Source of the DNA: JACJYE01 sp964432875
GTDB lineage: Bacteria; Bacteroidota; Bacteroidia; Chitinophagales; Saprospiraceae
Assembly (NCBI GenBank): GCA_964432875.1
Contig: CAYSPJ010000030.1
Location: 1 to 45,228, forward strand
Reading direction: 5' to 3'
Length of the DNA stretch: 45,228 bases
Below the pieces are notes generated by a model. It saw only the letters and a program-made list of their open reading frames with translations. It did no database searches and had not been told where the DNA came from. Shown here one piece after another: positions 1 to 8,519 of the stretch. Position 1 is the stretch's first letter; each line of letters starts with the position of its first letter. The translations under genes and the position numbers were made by a program.

Positions 1-92
1 TTTTGTCATTTTTGCTTTTTTAAAAACTAACCCCCCGGCGCGCGCCACTCGTCCCTCGCCCCGGTTCTTACTTTGGTGGGCTACCTCCTACC

Positions 93-2597
93 CTACTTCA
101 CCAATTCATATTTGTATTGCAGCATGACGACGACCGGGCGGCCGTTTTTGTCATTATGCGCCAGGAAAATATCGATATCGATGATTTCTGATTCGTCCTT
201 TTCAGAGCTGTCAAAGATACCTTCGATCTTCCCCTTTTGACCGGGCTTGAAAGTCCTGCCGGTGGGGTCGTCTACGATGGTCGTACAATCACAGACCGAA
301 ATGAGGTCGATTTTGAGATTGGCCGTGCCCGCATTGACAAATTCGAAAGTAAAGCGGCGCTTTTCACCTTTTTTGACTTTGCCCAAATCTATAAAGCGCT
401 GGTCGAACTTCATGATCGGCTCGCCAGCAGGAGGTGCCACCTGCAAGCCAGGCATGTTGCCGCGGTCGGTGCCTTTTTTAATCTCCTCCTTCTTGCGCAG
501 GCGGGTGCTCTTGATCGTGATGCTGGTAGGGCCTTCAAGTATCTTGAACTCGGTACGGCGGTTGAGGGCGTGAGCCACTTCTTTCTGCTCTTCGGTCTTC
601 AGGGCATTGATGTATTCTTCCGTCAGCACATCCCCAGCCTTGAGGAAGGAGTGCAGGGAAGCCGCTTTGGCAGAAACGGTTTGGGGTTGGCTTTCACCAT
701 ATCCCTTTGCCACGATGCGTTCCCGGTTAATCTCCTTACGGGTCAGCCAGCGGCGGGCAGACTCGGCGCGGCGCTGCGAGAGGTTTTCGTTGTAGCGGTC
801 ATCGCCCCGGTTATCAGTATGGGAGCTGAGTTCGATTTTCATGTCGGGGTATTCGGTCATCAGCTCGAAGACCACCTGCAGGTCGCTCTCTGCTTCCGGC
901 TTGATGCGGTCATCATCAAAGTCGTAGAGGATGTTTTCCAGCACGATGGCCTGCTCGATGAGGATGGTATCAAACTCTGGTACTGACGGCGGCACCGGCT
1001 TAGCCTTTAAGAAAAAGCGCTCCTCAAAAGTTTTAGACTCCTTCAGCCCTACGGTATTGAACTGCAGCGTATCCGGGTAATAGTCAGGATGGTTGGCGAT
1101 AACCATATAGGGCATATCGAGCTGCAGGTCATAGTCAAAGCGGTTGCCTTTTTCGCTGGTTTTGGCAGAGGGGTCGCCCATTTTGTTGTTCTGCACCGGG
1201 ATGACGTAAACCGTGCCTCCGGGCAATGGCTTCTTATCAGCCGTAAAGAGGCCGACGATCAGGTCGGCATAAATGCGAGCGATGCTGAAGGTGTAAATAT
1301 CATCACAGCAGGTGCGGCCAAAAGCCGAACGCCCGCCGCCTTCGCCGCGGTTGGACGCCAATACGCCAGTATAGCCCGTATCGTCCAGGGTGAGGCTATA
1401 ATCATCCAGGCTGGTATTGAAGCCATAGCCCATGTTGGTGGGGTCGCTCCACTTAGAGCCGTCCCAAACGGAATAGAAGATATCAAAACCGCCGAGGCCG
1501 GGATGCCCGGTAGAGCTAAAGTAAAGGGTACCATCGAAATAGAAAGGTGTTTCATCATCGCCCAGGGTATTGATTACTGAGCCGAGGTTAACGGGGTCGC
1601 CATATTCACCTTCGCCTTTTTTGGGCGCGTAATAGATGTCGAAACCACCATAGCCACCGGGCATGTCCGAAACGAAAAAGAGGACCTCCTGGCCGAACAG
1701 CTCACCTGGTGCAGGGTGCTTGGCAAGATAATCGCCGTTGATCCCCTTAACCTCCTGCGCCCCCGTCCAGCTTTCGCTACCGCCGACGCTGTAGTAAATT
1801 TTGCTTTCCGAAAGCACATTGCCTTCGAGCTGGGCACGGGTAAAGAACATCATGCGGCCATCTTTGGAAAAACTCACATTGGTATTGTGGAATTCCGGGC
1901 GGTTGATCTCCTGTCCTAGCGCCTTTGGTTTGCCCCAGTCGTTGTCTTCCTTATCCGCCTTATAAATCAAGGCATAGGACTGATCCTGGTTTTTTTCGTC
2001 CACATAGATTACGTCATCAGCATCGAAAGTAGCGAAGTAGAGCTCTTTCCCATTGGCAGCCAAGATAGGCGAATAAGCCGATATTTTTTTATTGACCCGC
2101 TTGCCGGCATTTTCCACCTGCACGCCTTTGGTTGTCTGCGGCAGTTCCTTAGCCAGCTCAGCACCAGTGATTTCTACTTTTGCCAGCCGCTTGAGGCTAT
2201 CGCTGCTGCTAGTGGCGATGAACTCCTGGAGTTCCTTAACGGCTTCGTCATACTTCCCGTTCATCTTGAGGATACGGCCGTAAACGAACTTGTAATCGGC
2301 CAATTCGCCTTCCTTATCGCGGCGCAAGATGCGGCTGAAGGAGCGCTCTGCCCGGCGGAAATCGCGCACTTTAAAGCTGAGCCAGGCGATTGTATCGATC
2401 AGGGCCCGGTCTTCTTTTTCTTCATAGGCCTCTTCGTACTTTTCCAGGGCGAAGACGTGATTTTGAGTTTGGTAAGCTTCCCGGGCAGCAGCCAGCATGC
2501 CCTCATAAGAGGACTTGTTGATGGGTTGGGCACCCAGCTTGGCGCCAAGCCCCAGGATGAGTATAAAAAGCAGTGCGATATTTTTCATAAGTTTCAT
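93..2597 (-). CDS. OmpA-family protein with TPR and PD40 repeats and C-terminal DUF1573 domain
   Basis: Predicted 834-residue outer-membrane-associated, peptidoglycan-binding protein. The order seen is: signal peptide ending in LGAKLGAQ; TPR-like helices (about 25-145); PD40/WD40-like propeller blades with 'GGFDIYY', 'GGFDIFYS' and 'LASNR' motifs (about 175-435); a carboxypeptidase-regulatory-like beta domain (about 440-530); an OmpA C-terminal domain (about 553-688) with 'HTDNRGDDRYNENLSQRRA'; and a DUF1573-type Ig-like domain from about 729 to the end ('FIDLGKVKKGEKRRFTFEF'). The first four parts are typical of Bacteroidota PorE/SprE-like or gliding-associated OmpA proteins; the DUF1573 tail is less usual. 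The reading frame runs upstream to 2729, but that would overlap the barrel gene and leave the signal peptide internal, so the ATG at 2597 is chosen (ATG 2588 is possible). It lies 65 bp downstream of the PorP/SprF gene, so the two are probably one operon. Confidence 0.9.
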   Translation of the reverse strand: MKLMKNIALLFILILGLGAKLGAQPINKSSYEGMLAAAREAYQTQNHVFALEKYEEAYEEKEDRALIDTIAWLSFKVRDFRRAERSFSRILRRDKEGELADYKFVYGRILKMNGKYDEAVKELQEFIATSSSDSLKRLAKVEITGAELAKELPQTTKGVQVENAGKRVNKKISAYSPILAANGKELYFATFDADDVIYVDEKNQDQSYALIYKADKEDNDWGKPKALGQEINRPEFHNTNVSFSKDGRMMFFTRAQLEGNVLSESKIYYSVGGSESWTGAQEVKGINGDYLAKHPAPGELFGQEVLFFVSDMPGGYGGFDIYYAPKKGEGEYGDPVNLGSVINTLGDDETPFYFDGTLYFSSTGHPGLGGFDIFYSVWDGSKWSDPTNMGYGFNTSLDDYSLTLDDTGYTGVLASNRGEGGGRSAFGRTCCDDIYTFSIARIYADLIVGLFTADKKPLPGGTVYVIPVQNNKMGDPSAKTSEKGNRFDYDLQLDMPYMVIANHPDYYPDTLQFNTVGLKESKTFEERFFLKAKPVPPSVPEFDTILIEQAIVLENILYDFDDDRIKPEAESDLQVVFELMTEYPDMKIELSSHTDNRGDDRYNENLSQRRAESARRWLTRKEINRERIVAKGYGESQPQTVSAKAASLHSFLKAGDVLTEEYINALKTEEQKEVAHALNRRTEFKILEGPTSITIKSTRLRKKEEIKKGTDRGNMPGLQVAPPAGEPIMKFDQRFIDLGKVKKGEKRRFTFEFVNAGTANLKIDLISVCDCTTIVDDPTGRTFKPGQKGKIEGIFDSSEKDESEIIDIDIFLAHNDKNGRPVVVMLQYKYELVK

Positions 2598-2662
2598 GAA
2601 TTGGACACGTTTTCTCAACGCTAAAAACTGTTTTTCTTCTCTAAACAAAATGTTAAAGCTGC

Positions 2663-3739
2663 TTAGAATTTGGGGCAAAGGATAGCCTGCTGCACATCTG
2701 GCTTCTTGTACATTTTGAGGATGTACCAAGCCGCTACTTCAAAAGCCCCCTGATAATTAGTTGCCGCATTAAGGGGGGAGGTATTGATATCGTAGGAGGC
2801 CATGACCCTCAGGTCCTTATAGTCTAGCCCAAAGAGCAGGTGGGCCGCATCGCTGAGGCGGTAGCCCAGGCCAAAATTCAGCTTGATTTGTTCTTCCGGG
2901 TTGATGTGGTATCCAGCCCAGGCCTGCACAGAAACCTCCATAGCGCCGGCGGTAGTCTGGAGCATGGCAGTAGGCGCAGCCGACCATTTTTCATTCAGCA
3001 TCCATTCATAACGGCCGTGGGCGGTAATGAGCATAGGCCGGTTTTTGGCATCCTCAAAGTTGAAGAGGGCCGCATTGGCCGCCGTATCGCGGGGGCTCCT
3101 CCAGAAGACGTATTCGGGTTGGATGGCATGGCCCACGGAAACGCCCAGTTCGAGGCTGCTTTTATCGTTGGGATTAGAGCGGAACATCAGCCCGCCGGAC
3201 AGGTCAAAATACTTGACGTTATTGCGGCCTTCGCCCGCTAGATCGTCCATACTAGGATCCCCTTTGAACACGCCATTGGTTTCATCCCATTGGTCGGCCA
3301 GCCTAAACCTCACGGGGTCGAAGCGGCGTTCTACCCTCCCCCCCTGCAAGCCGAGGGTAAGCACCGATTTGCCTTCTTTACCCAAGCCCAGGTGGTAGGC
3401 CAAAGAGAGCATATTGACATTAGTGCGCAGCCGCACCGAGCCGGCCCGGTCGTTGTAGGCGACAGTACCTACCCCCACCCAATCGTTTTTACCAAAACCA
3501 CGGAAAATCGGCGCGTCAATGTAAAAAGAAGGGGTCTCAAAGCCCGTCGCCTCAGAAACGTTGTACCACTGGCCGCGGAAGATCCCCCCGATACGGGCGG
3601 TACCGTAGAAAGCCCCGGTATGGGCCGGGTTGAGGGTCAGGGGAGACATATTAAACAAAGTGTAGTGGATGTCCTGTGCCTGTACTGTTCCCAAAATGGT
3701 TGTGAGGAAAAGAAAGCTTAGTAATCTAATTAGCTTCAT
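2663..3739 (-). CDS. PorP/SprF family type IX secretion system membrane protein
   Basis: Predicted 358-residue outer-membrane beta-barrel. A signal peptide (MKLIRLLSFLFLTTILGTVQAQ) is followed by the family hallmark 'HYTLFNMSPLTLNPAHTGAF'. Further barrel motifs are 'FRGQWYNV', 'SLAYHLGL' and 'FDLSGGLMFRS'. Family knowledge: PorP/SprF proteins occur in many copies per genome, usually paired with a T9SS cargo or an OmpA/PD40 protein, and help retain or secrete surface proteins. That pairing is seen here, with the OmpA gene just downstream. The frame extends 16 codons upstream, but the signal peptide begins at the ATG at 3739. Length is normal for the family. The essential copy of the secretion machine cannot be told from accessory paralogues by sequence alone, so no symbol is given. 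Confidence 0.92.
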   Translation of the reverse strand: MKLIRLLSFLFLTTILGTVQAQDIHYTLFNMSPLTLNPAHTGAFYGTARIGGIFRGQWYNVSEATGFETPSFYIDAPIFRGFGKNDWVGVGTVAYNDRAGSVRLRTNVNMLSLAYHLGLGKEGKSVLTLGLQGGRVERRFDPVRFRLADQWDETNGVFKGDPSMDDLAGEGRNNVKYFDLSGGLMFRSNPNDKSSLELGVSVGHAIQPEYVFWRSPRDTAANAALFNFEDAKNRPMLITAHGRYEWMLNEKWSAAPTAMLQTTAGAMEVSVQAWAGYHINPEEQIKLNFGLGYRLSDAAHLLFGLDYKDLRVMASYDINTSPLNAATNYQGAFEVAAWYILKMYKKPDVQQAILCPKF

Positions 3740-3855
3740 AGAGTTTGGAATTTTATTAGTACTTTCAGATTTTTCAGCCGGATGCAAGTGTATTTCTGCC
3801 CTCCTTCCGATCGCTGTCGTAATGCTGTTTTGAGCGCCCGTCCAAAGAGAAAGGC

Positions 3856-3863
3856 GAAAGATA
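3856..3863 (-). promoter_or_regulatory. candidate -7 element for the PorP/SprF-OmpA operon
   Basis: Read on the minus strand this is TATCTTTC, one base off the Bacteroidota -7 consensus TAnnTTTG, about 115 bases upstream of the barrel start. No convincing -33 TTTG at the usual spacing was found, so this is tentative. Confidence 0.35.
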
Positions 3864-3976
3864 GTTTTTTTCTTTAAAAAGATTTACAAAACGCCGCCAA
3901 GATAAGATGTTAAAGCGCAGTATTGCGCAAATAACTACCCTGAATTTAGGCTTGCTACTGACAATTTTGCGCGTGT

Positions 3977-4981
3977 TTACCCCTCCTGGCTCACCCCTGA
4001 TACGATATTTCCCACTGAAATGTTGCGCATACAGCGAAAATGGCCTTTAGGGCAACTCCCAAAGCCGATTTTGGAGCAAGGGCGGCAGCTCAGGCCTTTC
4101 ACCTCTATGGTCGTATTGCGGCCAGGCGCCTCCTGCGGGTAGTAGGGGTACATGCCAAACTCGGGGACGGTATTGCCCCACACCGAGATGATATCTTTAG
4201 AAAAAGCTGCGGCGATGTGCATCATGCCCGTATCGTGGGTGATGACCTTGAACGCCTGCTGCACAAAAGAAGCCGACTGGTTGAGGTTGAGTAGGCCGCA
4301 GGTATTATACACCTTCCCGCCTGAAGCTTCGGCTATCTGCTGGCCTTCTTCTGCCTCGCCCGGCCCGCCCAACAACACTACGGGCAAGCTGATAGCTTGG
4401 CAGATTGCAATCATCTGCTCGGTGGGCAAGCGCTTGGTCTGGTGTGCCGCCCCGATGGCAAAAGCGACGAAGCGGGGCAGCGCCCCACGCTCGACCATTA
4501 CATCGGCCGATAAAAAATTGCCAACTTCCACTTCATCTTCTGCCGGGATGAAGTAATCCAGCCCCTGCCCATCCGGCCAGACGCCCAGGCGGCGTACCGT
4601 TTCCATATAGCGATCTACAATGTGAACGTTTGGCAGACGATTGATGCGCAGGTTGACCAGCAGCCACTTTTCCCAATTTAGCTTATCGAAGGAATAGGCC
4701 TTGACGCGCAAGGCCAGCTTCACCTGAGCGCTGCGCAGGTTGCGATGCAGATCGATGATGTAATCATAGTGCTCCTGCTTCAGCGCCGGCAATACTTCCG
4801 CCACTTTCTTTTCAATCGCGTACACCTTAGTAATATGAGGATTGGCTTCAAGGATACCCCGGAAGCCCCGCTTGGTCAGGTAGTGCACCTCAGCGCCCAA
4901 CTGTTGCTGTAGCCCCCGTACTACCGGGGTAGTCAGCACGATATCTCCGATAGAAGAAAACCTGATGATCAGTACTTTCAT
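3977..4981 (-). CDS. glycosyltransferase family 9 (heptosyltransferase-like)
   Basis: Predicted 334-residue cytoplasmic, membrane-associated glycosyltransferase of family GT9, the ADP-heptose:LPS heptosyltransferase fold. The N-terminus 'MKVLIIRFSSIGDIVLTTPV' is the classic RxSSxGD motif, and the C-terminal donor-binding half carries 'HDTGMMHIAAA' and 'VWGNTVPEFGMYPY'. A cysteine-containing tail (CRPCSKIGFGSCPKGHFRCM) is shared with many Bacteroidota GT9 proteins. Family role: transfer of a sugar, typically heptose, to the lipopolysaccharide core. The real donor and acceptor are unknown. It starts 47 bp after the stop of the DUF6503-like lipoprotein on the same strand. No other LPS core genes are adjacent; the polysaccharide cluster at 39-45 kb is separate. 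Confidence 0.88.
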   Translation of the reverse strand: MKVLIIRFSSIGDIVLTTPVVRGLQQQLGAEVHYLTKRGFRGILEANPHITKVYAIEKKVAEVLPALKQEHYDYIIDLHRNLRSAQVKLALRVKAYSFDKLNWEKWLLVNLRINRLPNVHIVDRYMETVRRLGVWPDGQGLDYFIPAEDEVEVGNFLSADVMVERGALPRFVAFAIGAAHQTKRLPTEQMIAICQAISLPVVLLGGPGEAEEGQQIAEASGGKVYNTCGLLNLNQSASFVQQAFKVITHDTGMMHIAAAFSKDIISVWGNTVPEFGMYPYYPQEAPGRNTTIEVKGLSCRPCSKIGFGSCPKGHFRCMRNISVGNIVSGVSQEG

Positions 4982-5028
4982 AGTGCTTTAGCAAACGCGC
5001 TTGATGCGCAACGCTCCCGAGCAGGCCC

Positions 5029-5805
5029 TCACTCAGCCGGTCGCTGCACCCTGATGTTTTCATTTTCGATATTGGAAAGCAGCTCCAGCCCATCGCGTTG
5101 AAAGAGGGAATCGAGCTGCTCTAAATCAGCCTCCGCTGCTTTGGGCTTATAATTCCGATAATCGGCAAAGCGGATGCCATTGACTATCTGCGGGTTGAAG
5201 GCCTCCCTAAAGCGGATGCCGCCGCTGTCAACGTGAAAGCTGTAGGCCAGGTAGTCCAGCGTTGAACTATCGCGGTGGAACCAGTAAAGGTATTCGTCGT
5301 CAAAGTCCTTGCCGCCGCCCTCCTGCTGGAATGCGACGCGCACCCGGTGGTAAGGCTGGCCATTGATTTCCACTGAGCCAGCGTATTCCTTCATGACCGC
5401 AGCATCATTGAGGAAGTAAGGCAGAAGCGCAAAGTAGATGACCGAATTGACCGAATTGGCAAAAGCGGCGCTATCTTTGGCGCTAAGTGTTATTGGTTTG
5501 CCATCGATTTCCCGAAAAAAGCCTTCATTGCTGAGCACATCACGGTAATGGACATTGGCCGTATCGGTAAAAATGCGCTCGTAGCGATAGCTGCCGCCTT
5601 TCCTCCAGGCAATGTAGTGCCGCTCCCGGAAGTCGAACTCGATTTCACAGTCCAAATAACGGTCGCCGCCATGCTTTTCAATAGCCGCATCAACAACTTG
5701 TTGAGCAGTCACCAGCGGGGCCTCCCCAGCTTCGGCTGGCCGCTTGTCTTTGCAAGCCCCAAGAGCCAACCAACAAAAGCAGCATATAACCCATTTATCC
5801 ATCAT
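5029..5805 (-). CDS. DUF6503-like lipoprotein
   Basis: Predicted 258-residue secreted lipoprotein. The N-terminus MMDKWVICCFCWLALGAC ends in a lipobox (L-G-A-C), so the acylated Cys would be near residue 18. The body reads as a beta-rich domain with 'AAIEKHGGDRYLDCEIEFDF', 'YRYERIFTDTANVHYRDV' and 'FNPQIVNGIRFADYRNY', a pattern I associate with the Bacteroidota DUF6503 family (sometimes over-annotated as deoxyribose-phosphate aldolase). It is distantly like LolA/LolB-type outer-membrane lipoprotein-binding folds; that is inference. The frame continues to an ATG at 5829, but the ATG at 5805 puts the lipobox at the right distance. It sits between a PhoD phosphatase upstream and GT9 downstream. 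The function is unknown. Confidence 0.7.
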   Translation of the reverse strand: MMDKWVICCFCWLALGACKDKRPAEAGEAPLVTAQQVVDAAIEKHGGDRYLDCEIEFDFRERHYIAWRKGGSYRYERIFTDTANVHYRDVLSNEGFFREIDGKPITLSAKDSAAFANSVNSVIYFALLPYFLNDAAVMKEYAGSVEINGQPYHRVRVAFQQEGGGKDFDDEYLYWFHRDSSTLDYLAYSFHVDSGGIRFREAFNPQIVNGIRFADYRNYKPKAAEADLEQLDSLFQRDGLELLSNIENENIRVQRPAE

Positions 5806-5830
5806 GGCATCGCGTTTGGTGAGCCGCAAT

Positions 5831-5850
5831 ATTCGGAATTTTTGCCGAAT
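5831..5850. other. small perfect hairpin between phosphatase and lipoprotein genes
   Basis: ATTCGG and CCGAAT arms (6 bp) enclose an 8-nt loop, ending 26 bp before the lipoprotein ATG. There is no T-run after it, so it is not a clear terminator. It could affect translation of the lipoprotein gene. Confidence 0.3.
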
Positions 5851-5900
5851 AATACCCTGCCACCGGTTTTTAATTTCACGGCAAGGGCCAAGAGCTGCTC

Positions 5901-7223
5901 CTACTTCTCCGCTGAAATTTCATGAACCCACAGCTCCTTCCCCTCGCTATCATAAGTGCGCAAGGTGAGTTTGCGGGCAGTACGCGGGCCGGAAAACTCC
6001 AACATGCCAAAGTTGCGCTGCACCACCAGGGTGCCTTCTACCCGGTTGGCGTTCACCTCCGTCACTTCACGGGGCGTACCCGAGGAAAGCGGCGAAGAAG
6101 TGAAATCGTAAACGGCATTGCCCTTGGCATTCACGTAACGGCTCAGCTCCGTATGATGGCGGTCGCCAGTGAGGAAAATCACGTTTTTGATCCCCTCCTC
6201 CTCGATGCGGCGCAGCAGATAAGCGCGTTCCTCCGGGTTTACATTACTGTAATTCTCATGCATGGACACCGTATTGAGCACTTGCCCGCCGATGCAGACG
6301 ATTTTGAAAGGGGCCTTGCTGAAAGCCAGCGCATCGATCAGCCAGTCTAGTTGGCCTTCTCCCAGAATAGTTTTCTCGCCAAGCTTACGGCCATTAGCGC
6401 TGCGATTATAGCGGTTATCTAGCAGGAAGAAATCAGCGTCCATATATTGAAAAAAGGAGGTGATGCCCTTTTGGCCGCTAAGGCCAAAGGTCGGGTTGCC
6501 CCAAAACAACTGAAAAGCTTCCAGGGCTTTGTCTTTGTGTACGAAGCTGCCATCAGAATCATTGGGCCCGAAGTCGTGGTCATCCCAGATGGCGTAGTGG
6601 TGGGTGGAGGCAAGCAGCGGCTGCAGCTCTGGTAAGCTCCGCGTATGCGTATAACGCTTGAGGATACCCGTGCGGGAGTACCAATCAACCTCGCGCAGGT
6701 ATACATTATCGCCCAGCCAGACCATGGCATGGGGACGCTGCTGGTGGATAGCGGTAAACACCTGATACCCCCCGCCATAAGGCCGCCCCGGGCGGTCGTA
6801 GGGGTCCTCGTTGATGTAGGAACAACTGCCGATGGCCACTTTAAAATCCGGCGGGTCGGTGCGCCACTGCCAGAGGGGCTGAGCCTCAAATTCGGTGGGG
6901 TAACTCAGCTTGACTGGCTGCCCGTTGATGCGCAGTTCGTAGCTGTACTTCAGCCCGGGCTCCACCTCATCCGCGATGAGTTTTGCGGTAAAGGCCTCCG
7001 CTTTGTCGGTTAGGCGCTCCTCGGTGAGCAGGCGGCGGCTTGGCTCTGTTTGCGGCCAATAGGCAATCTGCACTTTGGCAGCGGCATTGGTCTGTACCCA
7101 CAGCATCACCTCGCGCATTTCGTTGTACCCGAGCATGGGGCCAGATTGCAGCAAGGATGACTGGGCAAAAATCGAAACTGCCAAAGGCAGCAGTAAGGCT
7201 GAAAGAAGGATGATCCGCTTCAT
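5901..7223 (-). CDS. alkaline phosphatase D family (PhoD-like) phosphatase
   Basis: Predicted 440-residue secreted metallophosphatase with signal peptide MKRIILLSALLLPLAVSIFA. An N-terminal Ig-like PhoD domain (about 25-115) precedes the catalytic domain. Motifs seen are 'AIGSCSY' (about 130-136), 'VWLGDNVYLREVDW' (about 168-181), 'YAIWDDHDFGPND' (about 210-222), 'FFLLDNRYNR' and 'VIFLTGDRHHTEL'. These supply the Asp, Asn and His ligands of the calcineurin-like active site. In the family it cleaves phosphomono- or diesters in the periplasm, often for phosphate scavenging. No pho-box or transporter is nearby. The C-terminus ends 'LWVHEISAEK' with no T9SS sorting domain, so a periplasmic or lipid-free location is likely. 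A weak promoter-like TAGTTTTG lies only 9 bp before the start. Confidence 0.9.
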   Translation of the reverse strand: MKRIILLSALLLPLAVSIFAQSSLLQSGPMLGYNEMREVMLWVQTNAAAKVQIAYWPQTEPSRRLLTEERLTDKAEAFTAKLIADEVEPGLKYSYELRINGQPVKLSYPTEFEAQPLWQWRTDPPDFKVAIGSCSYINEDPYDRPGRPYGGGYQVFTAIHQQRPHAMVWLGDNVYLREVDWYSRTGILKRYTHTRSLPELQPLLASTHHYAIWDDHDFGPNDSDGSFVHKDKALEAFQLFWGNPTFGLSGQKGITSFFQYMDADFFLLDNRYNRSANGRKLGEKTILGEGQLDWLIDALAFSKAPFKIVCIGGQVLNTVSMHENYSNVNPEERAYLLRRIEEEGIKNVIFLTGDRHHTELSRYVNAKGNAVYDFTSSPLSSGTPREVTEVNANRVEGTLVVQRNFGMLEFSGPRTARKLTLRTYDSEGKELWVHEISAEK

Positions 7224-7257
7224 TTTTAATGCAAAACTAAACTTTCAGCCTAAAACC

Positions 7258-7275
7258 AACCGGCTATAGCCGGTT
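7258..7275 (-). terminator. perfect palindrome, probable terminator of the endonuclease gene
   Basis: AACCGGCTATAGCCGGTT is an 18-base perfect palindrome, 15 bp past the endonuclease stop and followed on the minus strand by GGTTTTAGG. The T-tract is weak. It also overlaps the -33 region of the phosphatase gene, so an operator role is an alternative. Confidence 0.5.
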
Positions 7276-7290
7276 AATTTATCGCTAATA

Positions 7291-8391
7291 TTAATCCGGC
7301 AGCACCAAAACCCTTATGGTCTGTTCCTTCCGGTTGCGCCCATCCCAGGCACTGAGCCGGACCAGGAGCATGCCGCTATAGCCCAACGGCAGCAGTTCAC
7401 GCCTGATATCCAGCTGGTGCAAGCCCGGCGGCTGCTGACCGGCAAAAGGGGTGCTGAGCCGACGGCCCAAGGCATCGTAAAGCTCCAGGGCTACTTCGGC
7501 ACCAGCCTCCAGGCGGTACTCCAAACGGAAACCATACTGGATGGGATTAGGGAATGCCCGCAGGCCAAAATCTGGCGCAGCAGCCTCTGCCGCGGAGAGC
7601 GTCGGGTCGCAGGGCGGGATGATGCCCGCGCAGTATGAACGCGCTGGCAAGGTACAATCCAGCACAAAAGGGTTGGGCTTGCCGTTTTGATATGCCGCGA
7701 TCTTCCAGGTGCGCGCCCATTCTCTGGCATCCACCGGGTCTAGCTCATGCCATTGGCAAAGGGTTTCGCGCTGCTCCCAGAAGTAGCTGGCGTTGGCAGC
7801 ATCTGCTTCCTGGCGGTAAATCGTGTAGAAGTAAAACATGGCGCGGGCGATATCGCCCTTACGAGCCTCCGGAGGCTCCAAACCGGTATTGATCCACTCG
7901 CTATAGCGGTCTTTGTTGACCGAAGGGGTGGCACTCTGCTGTTGATCCAGATAATACCAGCGCTGCGTTTGGGCATCGGGTATCTCCTTAAAGGGCAAGT
8001 TGGCACGGGCTGCGTTCACGTTCTCCCGGGCGGGGAACAGGTGGTGCATATCCGAACGAGCGGGATCGGCGCTCGCCCCCATACCCTGTGGGTAAGCGTG
8101 CTCGGTATTGATGCCCTTGGCAAAGGCGTCTTGCGAGGGGTCCAGGCTTGGATTCAGGTAGATGGTATAGTAGGTATAGACACAAGCCAGGCTGTCATTT
8201 TGAGCGTCGATGCGGGCGAAAAGCGTATCGCGGGAATTGGCAGAGGGCAAGACAAAGGCCGGGCGGTAGTTGGCCTGCAAAGCCTGTAGCAAAGCGCCGC
8301 CTTCCAACTCTGGAAAAACTGGCTGATACTGGGCTTTGGCAAACGGCAAGGAGGCAAAGAAAAGGGCGAAAAGAAGAAGTGGGCGATACAT
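7291..8391 (-). CDS. secreted endonuclease I family DNase with T9SS sorting domain
   Basis: Predicted 366-residue extracellular nuclease. A signal peptide (MYRPLLLFALFFASLPFAKA) leads into an endonuclease I/EndA beta-beta-alpha-metal domain (about 30-245). Motifs are 'NTEHAYPQGMG' (about 95-105), the catalytic 'SDMHHLFPARENVN' (about 113-126), 'KGDIARAMFYFYT' (about 178-190) and 'QNGKPNPFV' (about 235-243). A C-terminal T9SS type A-like tail starts at 'FPNPIQYGF' (about 280) and ends 'RVLVLPD'. The family degrades DNA and sometimes RNA non-specifically. With the sorting tail it would be exported by T9SS, a plausible nutrient-scavenging partner for the adjacent phosphatase. The frame opens 28 codons earlier, but the ATG at 8391 starts the signal peptide. 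Confidence 0.9.
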   Translation of the reverse strand: MYRPLLLFALFFASLPFAKAQYQPVFPELEGGALLQALQANYRPAFVLPSANSRDTLFARIDAQNDSLACVYTYYTIYLNPSLDPSQDAFAKGINTEHAYPQGMGASADPARSDMHHLFPARENVNAARANLPFKEIPDAQTQRWYYLDQQQSATPSVNKDRYSEWINTGLEPPEARKGDIARAMFYFYTIYRQEADAANASYFWEQRETLCQWHELDPVDAREWARTWKIAAYQNGKPNPFVLDCTLPARSYCAGIIPPCDPTLSAAEAAAPDFGLRAFPNPIQYGFRLEYRLEAGAEVALELYDALGRRLSTPFAGQQPPGLHQLDIRRELLPLGYSGMLLVRLSAWDGRNRKEQTIRVLVLPD

Positions 8392-8519
8392 GTTGTCGTT
8401 CTGGATTGCGCCCTCGCCTATCTGGCGGTGGCTGGCTAAGTAAATAGTTTGTTGCGATGCGTATGCAGCTGGCAATATTAGTCAATTTCCCGCAGGCCGC
8501 CGCGCACTTCCGGGAAAGT

